Of a stretch of DNA of 64,000 nucleotides, positions 40,900 through 48,348 are shown one piece after another. Position numbers and translations under genes: made by a program. Source of the DNA: DASYKS01 sp031404815 (GTDB lineage Bacteria; Acidobacteriota; Thermoanaerobaculia; Multivoradales; UBA5704); the NCBI GenBank assembly GCA_031404815.1, contig JANNIH010000014.1, positions 62,001 through 126,000 on the forward strand, written 5' to 3'. Under the pieces are notes generated by a model. The model had not been told where the DNA came from, made no database searches, and worked only from the letters and a program-made list of their open reading frames with translations. Positions within the stretch are counted from its first letter, which is position 1; every line of letters begins with the position of its first letter.

Positions 40900-41382
40900 G
40901 GAATGATCCTCTTAAAACCAGGAATGCTCCTACGAAATAGCGGAAGACTCCGAAGACTCAGAGGAATCGTCCTCTAGCCAGGAGGAATGTTACTGGCGAT
41001 CTCAGAATCATTCCTAGATGCCAGAGGAACATTCCTCTTGACCTCAGGAACATTCCCCTGAACCAACGGAGTAGTCCTCGCTTAACCAGGAGCACTCCGG
41101 CAGGCACGCGGAAAATTCCTCTATCTATCCGGAAAACTCCTCTAAACCAACGGACCATTCCTCGGATGATCCGGAGCACTCCTGTCAGCACTCGGAGTGA
41201 TCCTCTAAATCTCAGGAACCTTCCGCCCAATAGGCGGAGCCGTCCGTGCTACCCCAGGAATACTCCCCCAGACAGGAGGAACGAGCCGCTTGAACCGAGG
41301 AGCCGTCTCCTCGACAGGAGGAGTGATGCCCTGAGCCAAAGGACCGATCGCGCGCTCCGGCGGAATGCTCTCCATCTCCCTT
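40900..41382 (+). repeat. Phased dyad array C: 23 exact 21-bp units
   Basis: Cores of the form GGA-n4-TCC begin at 40900 and recur at exactly 21-bp intervals up to 41362, 23 units with no insertion or deletion. The 11-bp linkers are unrelated. Many cores extend into longer dyads: AGAGGA-ATCG-TCCTCT (40960-40975), GAGGAA-CA-TTCCTC (41024-41037), GGAG-CA-CTCC (41089). Units near the right end are more diverged. One plus frame is open from 40941 to 41411 and would give an R-x-x-P heptapeptide repeat, but an in-frame TAG lies at 40938, no good start exists, and the conserved T of TCC falls at a third codon position, so nucleic-acid-level conservation is more likely. It is not a CRISPR. Confidence 0.85.
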
Positions 41383-41417
41383 GGGTCCCTTGGGAGAGGG
41401 GCCGGGGGTGAGGGTCG
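41369..41417 (-). repeat. Interspersed palindromic repeat, CCCTCTCCC type
   Basis: TCTCCCTTGGG and TTGGGAGA form the stem, followed by GGGGCCGGGGGTGAGGG; inverted relative to the copy in waaA (3758-3800). It closes array C. The stretch 41418-41524 before the sigma gene has no recognised feature besides the GTG start context. Confidence 0.65.
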
Positions 41418-41524
41418 CCGCGGCGCGACTCCTCCAAAGGGCTCAGCCGCTCAACCGCCTCTCCAAACCCCCTGTGTTACGCTCCCGCCGGTCTCTTCCG
41501 CCGTTGGAAAGAGAGGGCAAACTC

Positions 41525-42091
41525 GTGTCCGATCGTTCGTCCGCAGACCCGGCCCCGACTTCCGTGGAACTGCCGTTCCAAGAGCCGGACTATGCGCGTC
41601 TGCGTAACGATTTGGTGAAGGCCGTCGCCAAAGTCTGTCCAGGGTGGTTGGCGGATCGGCGCGACGATCTGGTGCAAGCCGCTTTGATCAAGGTGATGGA
41701 ACTTTCCCGCCGACGTGAGGGAATGCTCGAGCTTTCTTCGTCTTACCTGTACCGGGTGGCGCACAGCGCTCTCGTGGACGAGATCCGCGCCCGGCGAAGG
41801 AGGCACGAAGTGAGCCTGGAAGAGACCGAAAGCGAACACGCGGCGACCCCCGCCTCAACCCCCGATCCCGCAACCACCACCGCGGCGGCCGAAGTCGGCC
41901 GCGGCATCCGCGACTGCCTCGCAGGGATGGTCCGCGATCGCCGCCTGGCCGTGGCGCTTTACCTCCAAGGGCATGGCGTACCCGATGCCTCCCGCTTGCT
42001 CGCCTGGCCGACCAAGCGAACCGAGAATCTGATCTACCGCGGTCTCGCCGATCTGCGGCGCTGCCTGATCGACAAGGGGCTCAACCCATGA
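41525..42091 (+). CDS. ECF-type RNA polymerase sigma factor of the CHAT operon
   Basis: A 188-residue sigma factor starting at GTG 41525 (VSDRSSADPAPTSVELPFQE), with a GA-rich ribosome site; the frame is open upstream only because of the repeats. Region 2: 'LRNDLVKAVAKVCPGWLADR', 'RDDLVQAALIKVMELSRRRE', 'SSYLYRVAHSALVDEIRARR'. Region 4 is a divergent 'RLAVALYLQGHGVPDASRLL' followed by 'WPTKRTENLIYRGLADLRRC'. Its TGA overlaps the next gene by 4 bp (ATGA). Confidence 0.85.
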   Translation: MSDRSSADPAPTSVELPFQEPDYARLRNDLVKAVAKVCPGWLADRRDDLVQAALIKVMELSRRREGMLELSSSYLYRVAHSALVDEIRARRRRHEVSLEETESEHAATPASTPDPATTTAAAEVGRGIRDCLAGMVRDRRLAVALYLQGHGVPDASRLLAWPTKRTENLIYRGLADLRRCLIDKGLNP

Positions 42092-42849
42092 TCGACAACG
42101 CCCCGGGGATCGAGCGGCTGCGCCGTGCCTTCACGACGTACGAGGGTCCGGAGGTTCCCAACGCCGAGAGCGAGGAGATCGACGCCGAGCGGATCTACCG
42201 CGCGGCGGCGGGCGAGCTGACCGAGGACGAGCGGCGCGCGGTGATCGATCAGGTCGCCATGAGCTCTGCCGCAGCGGAAGTCTGGCGCCTGGCGGTCGAG
42301 CTACAACGCGCCGAGGGAAAAGCCGTCCAGGAGATGAACGAAGCGGCCTTCGCGACCGGCGAGATCGAAGCGACCTACGAGATCGGCGAGGTCGGCCAGG
42401 TCGGCGAGGTCGTGCCGTTCCGAAGCACCTCCCCCCCGCCTCCGCGCCGGGTCCGGTACCGAGCCTTGACGGCGATCGCCGCGCTGCTCGCGGTGACGAT
42501 CGGCTTCGGACTCTGGTCGCGGATGCACGCTCCGGCTCCGGAGCTGCGCGGCGCCGGCTCCTCACTTTCGGCCACGATCGCAGACGGCGCGCACCTGCCG
42601 CGCGAAGCCTTCCGCCTGACCTGGAAGCCGTTACCCGAAGCGGGAACGCGCTACACCGTGCGGGTGACCACCGAGGACCTTCGACTGGTGGTCGAGGCCC
42701 GCCATCTCGAAACGGCTTCGTACCAGGTGCCTGCCGACCGGCTCGCCGCTTTCCCGGCAGGAGCCCGGCTGCTCTGGCAGGTCGAGGCGAAGAGCGCCGA
42801 CGGCCGGACGGTCAGCTCGCCTGCCTACGCGGTCGAGATCGATCGTTGA
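42088..42849 (+). CDS. Membrane anti-sigma-like regulator
   Basis: A 253-residue protein. The cytoplasmic N-terminus has 'IDAERIYRAAAGELTEDERR', which recalls the helical core of anti-sigma domains but lacks zinc ligands. A 9-bp repeat gives 'GEVGQVGEV' near residue 97. The membrane helix is near 128-145 (ALTAIAALLAVTIGFGLW), and the periplasmic part is fibronectin-like ('FRLTWKPLPEAGTRYTVRVT', 'LLWQVEAKSADGRTVSSPAY'). Position directly after the sigma gene supports an anti-sigma role. Confidence 0.65.
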   Translation: MIDNAPGIERLRRAFTTYEGPEVPNAESEEIDAERIYRAAAGELTEDERRAVIDQVAMSSAAAEVWRLAVELQRAEGKAVQEMNEAAFATGEIEATYEIGEVGQVGEVVPFRSTSPPPPRRVRYRALTAIAALLAVTIGFGLWSRMHAPAPELRGAGSSLSATIADGAHLPREAFRLTWKPLPEAGTRYTVRVTTEDLRLVVEARHLETASYQVPADRLAAFPAGARLLWQVEAKSADGRTVSSPAYAVEIDR

Positions 42850-42926
42850 GGAGGATTGAGGGAATCGGCAGGTGGGGAGCGTTTGATTGCCAGACCCTGA
42901 TTGCATCTTCTTGGGAGATCGTCGCC

Positions 42927-43574
42927 ATGAACACCAGCCCCATCCGCCGCCGCCAGTTCCCTGCCGCTTCGCTCGTCGTCCTTGCACTGCTCTTCCTCGC
43001 CATCCCCGACACCGCGAGTGCCGTTACGGGGCGCGCGGTTCGCGTCACTGCGCGCACTGGGGTCGTCACCCTGCTGCCGCGCCAAACTCTTCGCCTTCAC
43101 CTGATCGATGCAGGTACCGGCGCCGCACTACCGATCCAGGTCATCCTCGATCTCCGAGACGATAAAGGAAACCTGCTTTTCACCACCGGTCCTGCGCCCC
43201 GGACAGTACGGCCGAGCCTGCCGATCAACATCGTCCTACCTTCAGCCACCCTCCTTGGCACCAGCTCGTTCCGATACATTCGCGCCCAGGTGCAGGTCGA
43301 CACCAACCTCGACAACCTGGCGAGCGTGCCCATGTTCTCGCTCGAGATCCAGAATTCCGCTTTTGGCTTGACCATTTTGCAGTGCGCCCTTCCCGGCAAG
43401 ATCGACCCCGTGAGCTCGATCGACCCGGTACAGCCCCAACCGCCGGTTGACCCAGCGGCTCCGCCACCTGCCGTCCCGCTCCTAGAGTCGCCATACGAAC
43501 CGGACGTCTCGACACCCATCACCGAGAGCTCGATCGCCGGCGACTGCTACGTTGTGCGGACTCGGACGCACTAG
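42927..43574 (+). CDS. Exported protein of the CHAT operon
   Basis: A 215-residue protein; ATG 42927 follows GGGAG and starts a signal peptide (MNTSPIRRRQFPAASLVVLA, cleaved near ASA). The mature part is a predicted beta sandwich ('LLPRQTLRLHLIDAGTGAAL', 'PIQVILDLRDDKGNLLFTTG', 'SSFRYIRAQVQVDTNLDNLA') with a Pro-rich C-terminus. No named family. It lies between the anti-sigma-like and CHAT genes, and may be a surface ligand or substrate of the CHAT protease. Confidence 0.65.
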   Translation: MNTSPIRRRQFPAASLVVLALLFLAIPDTASAVTGRAVRVTARTGVVTLLPRQTLRLHLIDAGTGAALPIQVILDLRDDKGNLLFTTGPAPRTVRPSLPINIVLPSATLLGTSSFRYIRAQVQVDTNLDNLASVPMFSLEIQNSAFGLTILQCALPGKIDPVSSIDPVQPQPPVDPAAPPPAVPLLESPYEPDVSTPITESSIAGDCYVVRTRTH

Positions 43575-43580
43575 CTGCCC

Positions 43581-46457
43581 GTGACCGCACCCGCAACTCG
43601 CTGTCGGAAGAAGTCGCGCCCAGGGCGGCGAGCCGTGCAGCTCGTCGCCCTCTTGCTGTGGGCCGCCCGCCTCGGATCGGCAGCTGAGTCGGAAGCCAAG
43701 GATCCCTTTGCCCCCTGCGATGCGCAGGTTCGCAGCCACCCGTCGGAAGGTGAGTCATACCGTTGTTTCTACACCCTGGGCCTGGCCACGCGGCGCTTCG
43801 GGGAGGCAAAGCTGCGGCTCTCTCGCCTGGCGCGCGGAGCGCCTGAAAACACCGGCAACGCTTGGGCGATCCTGGCGCTCGGGCACGTTGCCACGATCGC
43901 CGAGCCTGCGCAGGCAAACGCACTCTACCGCGAGGCCGCCGAAACCTTCGCGCGGCTCGCGCGCTCGAAACCTCCGCCGCAAAACGCTGTGCTCGGCGAG
44001 GTTCAGGCGCGCTACAACCTCCAAGTCCGCCTCCGCCGCGAAGGCCAAGACGAAGAGGCGAGTGCCGAGCTGGCTCGCGCGCTCTCGGTTGCCGAGGCGG
44101 GAAACGATCCGCTCGCGCTGGGGCTCGCGCTGCTCGCCGACGGCATCGACCACAAGGGCGGCGACCTGGGCCGTGCCGCCCGCAGCCTACGGCGCGCCGA
44201 AGCGCTTCTTTTCCCCGGCGGAACCGCACCCCAACGCAGCGTCTGCCTAACCGAGCTCGGAGGCCTCGCTTTCCGCCTAGGCAACTACGACGAAGCGCTT
44301 TCGACCTATCGCCGCCTGCTCGACCTCACCCGCGCAGAGAAGGACTACCGCCTCGCTGCGAGGACCGCCCACAATCTCGCGCTCACCCGTCAGCGCCAGC
44401 TCGAATCCGAGCCCGAACCCCACGGGCTTGACGAGGTCGAGGTCTGGTCGCGCGTGGCACTCGACGGAGCCCGCCGCGAAAGCCTTCCCGACATCGAGCA
44501 GCCCAGCCTCTTACTGCTCGGCGAGATCGCCCGCGCCCGCGGTCAGAAAGCCGAGGCTCGGATCGCCCTGGAGAGTAGCCTCGCCATGGCTCGAAGGCTC
44601 GACGATCCCGCGAGTGAAGCGGCCGTGCTCTGGGCGCTGGCCGACCTCACCGCGCCCTCCGATCCAGAAGCGGCCAAGCGCTACAGCCGTCTGGCGATGC
44701 GCGCGGCTCAGACCGATGGCGGGCCGCGGACCCTGGCCTACGCAGTCGGCGCGCGAAGTCAGATCGACTGGCTCGTCCTCCCACACGCTGCGGCCGTGGC
44801 CAGCGGTTTCCAGGCCCTATCGGCGATCGAGTCGCTACGCACGCTGCAGCTCGAAGAAGAGAGTCGCATCGGCCTGTTTTCCGCCTGGACCAAGACCTAC
44901 CGCTGGCTCGCGGGACGGCTGCTCGATAGCGAGCCACCCGACCTGCTGCGCGCCTTCGAGGTGATGGAGCGAATGCGCGGCCGTTTCCTGCTGGAGAGTC
45001 TCACGGCCACGGGCGCCCCTAAAGCGCCCTTTGATCCCGAAGCGCAAGAGCGAGAGAAAGCCACCGTCACCGGGCTCGCCGCGGTGCAACTCCGGCTGCT
45101 CGATGCGGGGCTCAAGGTCGCCGAACGCTCGACGCTCCGCGCCGAGCAGAAGCGCCGCGAGCTCGACCTCGCCGAGGCGCGCGCAGGGAAAGACCCGGCC
45201 GCCACCGCTGCAGCTCCCGTGGCACTCGGCGCTCTCCGCGCGCAGCTCGGCGCCGACGAGGCGCTGCTGCTGTTCCAGCTCGGCTCTTGGCGCGACATCT
45301 ATGGCGATTTCGCGGGCGGGTCGTGGGCGATCGTGCTCACCCGGGGCGAGCCGGAAATCCACCGCCTCCCCGACCGCGCCGAGATCGAAACGCTCCTGCC
45401 GCTGTTTCTCGGTCTGCTCGAACGACGCGACGGCAAAGAGGGTCCGGCCGCCGCTCGGCTCGGCGAGATGCTGCTCGGCTCGGCGCTCCGCGGGCTGCCA
45501 AAGGAGGTTCGGAGGCTGGTGATCATCCCTGACGGCGCGCTCTACAACCTGCCGTGGGATGCGCTGCGACCGAGCCCAAGCGGCGAGCCGCTCGGACTCT
45601 CCTACGATCTCGCGGTCGCCCCTTCGGCCACCCTGTTTGCCCGTTGGCGATCGCGCCCTCTTTCCTCCCCCTCGCGCGGCGCGCTGGTCTTCGCCGATCC
45701 GAAGCGACCGAATGGCGAGCGCCCCGCTGCGACCCGGGGCGCCGCCTCAGAGGTCGCCTCGCTCGCCGAGGGGGCCCGGTTCGGACCGCTCCCCTACGCG
45801 CGCCGGGAGGGAGAAGACGTAGCGGACCGGCTGCCGGGAAGCGAGCTGCTGGTGGGAGACCAGGCGACCGAGCGCGAGCTTTCTCGCACCGACCTCGCGC
45901 CCTTTGCCGCGATCCATTTCGCCGCCCACGCGATCGCCGACGCCGCAAATCCCGATCGTTCCGCGGTCGTGCTCGCGGACGGGCTGCTCCAGCCGCGCGA
46001 GATCGCAGCACTCCCGCTCGCGGGCAAGCTCGCCGTCCTCTCCGCCTGTCGGACCGCCGACGGCGCCGTGATCTCGGGAGAGGGGACGATGAGCCTCGCG
46101 CGGGCGTTCTTCCAGGCGGGTGCGCCCACCGTGATCGGCAGCCGTTGGCCGCTCGCGGACGACGAAGCGGAGCGGCTGTCGGCGAGCTTCTATCGCGCAC
46201 TGAGCGCCGGAGAGACCGCCGGCGGCGCCCTGCGCCAGGCGCGTCGCGAGGCGGCGGATCGAGGCCTTCCCCCCGCCGCCTGGGCCGGCCTGGTGTTGAT
46301 GGGCGATCCGAGCTTCACCCTGCCGGCCGCGCTTCAACGCCCGCCGCGATCGCGGCGATCGATCCCTCATTGGATCTTCGGCTTGGGCGGCCTTCTGCTC
46401 GGAGTGGGTGCCGCCTTCGCGCTCCGCCGCCGAGTGCGGCGCCGCCGGATCGGGTAG
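43581..46457 (+). CDS. CHAT-domain protease with TPR repeats
   Basis: A 958-residue protein. An N-terminal membrane/signal segment (about 18-36) is followed by TPR-like helical repeats (about 60-420; e.g. 'LGNYDEALSTYRRLLDLTRA'), a helical linker and a C-terminal CHAT domain (about 640-920). The caspase-like catalytic pair is visible: His783 in 'IHFAAHAIAD' and Cys823 in 'LAVLSACRTADGAV', followed by 'GEGTMSLARAFFQAGAPTVI' and 'GSRWPLADDEAERLSASFYR'. A final membrane helix and Arg-rich tail (HWIFGLGGLLLGVGAAFALR) end it. CHAT proteases cleave partner proteins in signalling or death pathways; here the ECF sigma system is the natural partner. Six bp after the preceding gene. Confidence 0.9.
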   Translation: MTAPATRCRKKSRPGRRAVQLVALLLWAARLGSAAESEAKDPFAPCDAQVRSHPSEGESYRCFYTLGLATRRFGEAKLRLSRLARGAPENTGNAWAILALGHVATIAEPAQANALYREAAETFARLARSKPPPQNAVLGEVQARYNLQVRLRREGQDEEASAELARALSVAEAGNDPLALGLALLADGIDHKGGDLGRAARSLRRAEALLFPGGTAPQRSVCLTELGGLAFRLGNYDEALSTYRRLLDLTRAEKDYRLAARTAHNLALTRQRQLESEPEPHGLDEVEVWSRVALDGARRESLPDIEQPSLLLLGEIARARGQKAEARIALESSLAMARRLDDPASEAAVLWALADLTAPSDPEAAKRYSRLAMRAAQTDGGPRTLAYAVGARSQIDWLVLPHAAAVASGFQALSAIESLRTLQLEEESRIGLFSAWTKTYRWLAGRLLDSEPPDLLRAFEVMERMRGRFLLESLTATGAPKAPFDPEAQEREKATVTGLAAVQLRLLDAGLKVAERSTLRAEQKRRELDLAEARAGKDPAATAAAPVALGALRAQLGADEALLLFQLGSWRDIYGDFAGGSWAIVLTRGEPEIHRLPDRAEIETLLPLFLGLLERRDGKEGPAAARLGEMLLGSALRGLPKEVRRLVIIPDGALYNLPWDALRPSPSGEPLGLSYDLAVAPSATLFARWRSRPLSSPSRGALVFADPKRPNGERPAATRGAASEVASLAEGARFGPLPYARREGEDVADRLPGSELLVGDQATERELSRTDLAPFAAIHFAAHAIADAANPDRSAVVLADGLLQPREIAALPLAGKLAVLSACRTADGAVISGEGTMSLARAFFQAGAPTVIGSRWPLADDEAERLSASFYRALSAGETAGGALRQARREAADRGLPPAAWAGLVLMGDPSFTLPAALQRPPRSRRSIPHWIFGLGGLLLGVGAAFALRRRVRRRRIG

Positions 46458-46606
46458 CACCCCGCTCCCCAATCCCGTTGGCGATGGAGACCGATCCGAT
46501 GTAGCCGCCAAAAAGAATTCGACACCCTGTTTCGCGAGCAGCGGCGGCCAACCGGCACCGGGTCGCGTGGTACCCTTCGCTCTGAAATCGAGGATCTTCA
46601 GCCATC

Positions 46607-47008
46607 ATGCCCGAGCGCTACGATCTCGCCGCGATGCGTCATTTCAACGATGCCGTGACTCTCGAAGAGCACGAGCGGTTGGCCAATGCCGATCAGCTTT
46701 TTGGATTCGCTGCAGAATGCGGCATCAAGTCCGCCCTTGTCGCAAGCAGCAATCAAAACCTGGCCGCCAAACATCGAGAGCACGTGGACCGGCTCTGGGG
46801 CCTCGCCTCATTGCAGTCATTCTCACCGCGCTTCCGCTCCCTCATCGTCGTTCTTCGGGCGTTGGAGCAACCCTTTTTCGATTGGTCTACAGACCATCGC
46901 TATCTCGCGGATGATGTGGTGTCCGCCGAGATGTTGGCTCGCCATCGAAAAGCGGCGAAGCGTGTTCTCGCCAGCGTCGGATTGACCGGTACACGCCGAA
47001 AGGGTTGA
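46607..47008 (+). CDS. HEPN-like small protein, first gene of the KGGVGR cassette
   Basis: A 133-residue helical protein. 'YDLAAMRHFNDAVTLEEHER' and 'LANADQLFGFAAECGIKSAL' follow the pattern of HEPN-like proteins that begin 'RH..DA..L...G...NA..L..FAAE.ALKA.L', and 'FFDWSTDHRYLADDVVSAEM' fits their C-terminal part. A canonical RX4-6H motif is not evident, so catalytic activity is uncertain. Its TGA overlaps the TTG start of the ATPase gene by 4 bp. The 150 bp upstream show no convincing promoter. Confidence 0.6.
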   Translation: MPERYDLAAMRHFNDAVTLEEHERLANADQLFGFAAECGIKSALVASSNQNLAAKHREHVDRLWGLASLQSFSPRFRSLIVVLRALEQPFFDWSTDHRYLADDVVSAEMLARHRKAAKRVLASVGLTGTRRKG

Positions 47009-48348
47009 GCGAATTGCGCTTTGACAAGGCCATCGAAGCCGCTCTGGAAGCGACCCGGGCACGATTCGCAGAACGCCCCTTCGAACTAACCATCGTGCGC
47101 GACGTGGCGGGCCAAGTTACCGCCGTGATCGACGACGACGCCCTTGGAGAGGATGAGGTGGAAGCACTCGCCGGCACCCTCGACGAGCGACTTGGACGAT
47201 TCAGTCCTGGCCGTGACCGAGTCTTGCTTCGCAGGTCGGATTTGATCAACGAGCAAGACGTCCTGGAGTCGCCGGACCGCGTTGCGCTCTATCGTGGTGT
47301 TTGGGTGGTTGATCGCCTGCTCAGCAACCACGACTGGCAGCGCGCGCCCCTCCATGTGCCCGAGATCGCCGTGCCTATCGCCACAGCCTTCAGCCTCAAA
47401 GGAGGAGTGGGGCGGAGCACGGCGTTGGGGGTTTGGGCTTGGCACCTGGCCCGGATGGGCAAGAGGGTCGTCGCGATCGATCTCGATCTCGAAGCACCGG
47501 GACTCGCGAGCATGCTCCTCGGCGAGCTGCCGGACTATGGCGTAGTGGACTGGCTGGTCGAAGGCTTGATGGGCGCACCTGACGGGGATCTGCTCGCCGA
47601 TAGCCTCGCCTTCAGCCCGGTTGCCGACGGAGCGGAGGGAACCGTGCAGGTGTTGCCGGCCTTCGGCATGAAGACTCTAGACTATGTCTCCAAGCTCGGG
47701 CGTGTTTATCTTCCCAGCCTCGGCCCCGGCGGCAAGGAGATGGGCCTTTCAGAGAGGATCGGTGGCTTGCTCGAAGCATTGGTGAAGCGCGCGGATCGTC
47801 CTGACGCGATCCTGCTGGATAGCCGAGCCGGCCTCCATGATCTCGGCGCTGCCGCTGTCACTCAACTTGGTGCTGAGGTTTTTCTTTTTGCACGGGATGA
47901 GCCGCAGAGCTGGCAAACCTATCGGCTGCTGTTCGAGCACTTGTCTCGGTCGCAGGCGGTGCAGTTCGGAATGCCCGAGGACGATCTCCGTTGGCGCCTC
48001 AAAATGGTCGCGGCGCAGGTTGACAAGACGGAGGGGGCGATCGCCAGGTGGCGGGATGCGTCCTATCGCACGTGGGAAGCCCTCTACGATGGCGAGGCAC
48101 CTGGCGGTCAATCGATCGGAGCCGAGCCGGAGATCGAGGCTCAAACCTTCGAGATCGATGAACCGAATGCGCCCCATTACCCGCTGACTGTTTACTTCGA
48201 TATGGGGTTTCGAGGACTGGATCTGGTGAACCCGGAAAAGCGGCCTCCTTGGGTTGTGGTAGAAGCCGCTTTCGGCGACTTCCTTGCGAACGCCACGGAG
48301 CGCCTGACGGCGTCTTCCGGTCGAGCCCTGAGCGGGCCGGAGAGCTGA
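47005..48348 (+). CDS. KGGVGR-variant ParA/MinD-like ATPase
   Basis: A 447-residue protein starting at TTG, coupled to the preceding gene by TTGA. A 120-residue N-terminal domain of mixed alpha/beta character precedes a ParA-like SIMIBI NTPase: the deviant Walker A reads 'SLKGGVGRSTALGVWAWHLA' (Lys132), with Arg where ParA/MinD have the P-loop Lys. 'RVVAIDLDLEAPGLASMLLG' is the switch-like region, 'DAILLDSRAGLHDLGAAAVT' the Walker B-like region, and 'FLFARDEPQSWQTYRLLFEH' follows. The C-terminal about 130 residues are unassigned. The KGGVGR variant is a recognised signature of an uncharacterised ATPase group, found in small cassettes; conflict or defence roles are inferred. Confidence 0.8.
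   Translation: MSELRFDKAIEAALEATRARFAERPFELTIVRDVAGQVTAVIDDDALGEDEVEALAGTLDERLGRFSPGRDRVLLRRSDLINEQDVLESPDRVALYRGVWVVDRLLSNHDWQRAPLHVPEIAVPIATAFSLKGGVGRSTALGVWAWHLARMGKRVVAIDLDLEAPGLASMLLGELPDYGVVDWLVEGLMGAPDGDLLADSLAFSPVADGAEGTVQVLPAFGMKTLDYVSKLGRVYLPSLGPGGKEMGLSERIGGLLEALVKRADRPDAILLDSRAGLHDLGAAAVTQLGAEVFLFARDEPQSWQTYRLLFEHLSRSQAVQFGMPEDDLRWRLKMVAAQVDKTEGAIARWRDASYRTWEALYDGEAPGGQSIGAEPEIEAQTFEIDEPNAPHYPLTVYFDMGFRGLDLVNPEKRPPWVVVEAAFGDFLANATERLTASSGRALSGPES

Noticed and set aside
40900..41382. CRISPR array
   Set aside because: Conserved part is only about 10 bp with 11-bp linkers, far below CRISPR repeat and spacer sizes, and no cas genes are present.
40941..41411. Open frame in array C giving an R-x-x-P heptapeptide repeat
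   Set aside because: No usable start codon, an in-frame TAG directly upstream, conserved bases at a third codon position, and A/T-rich third positions unlike the neighbouring genes.
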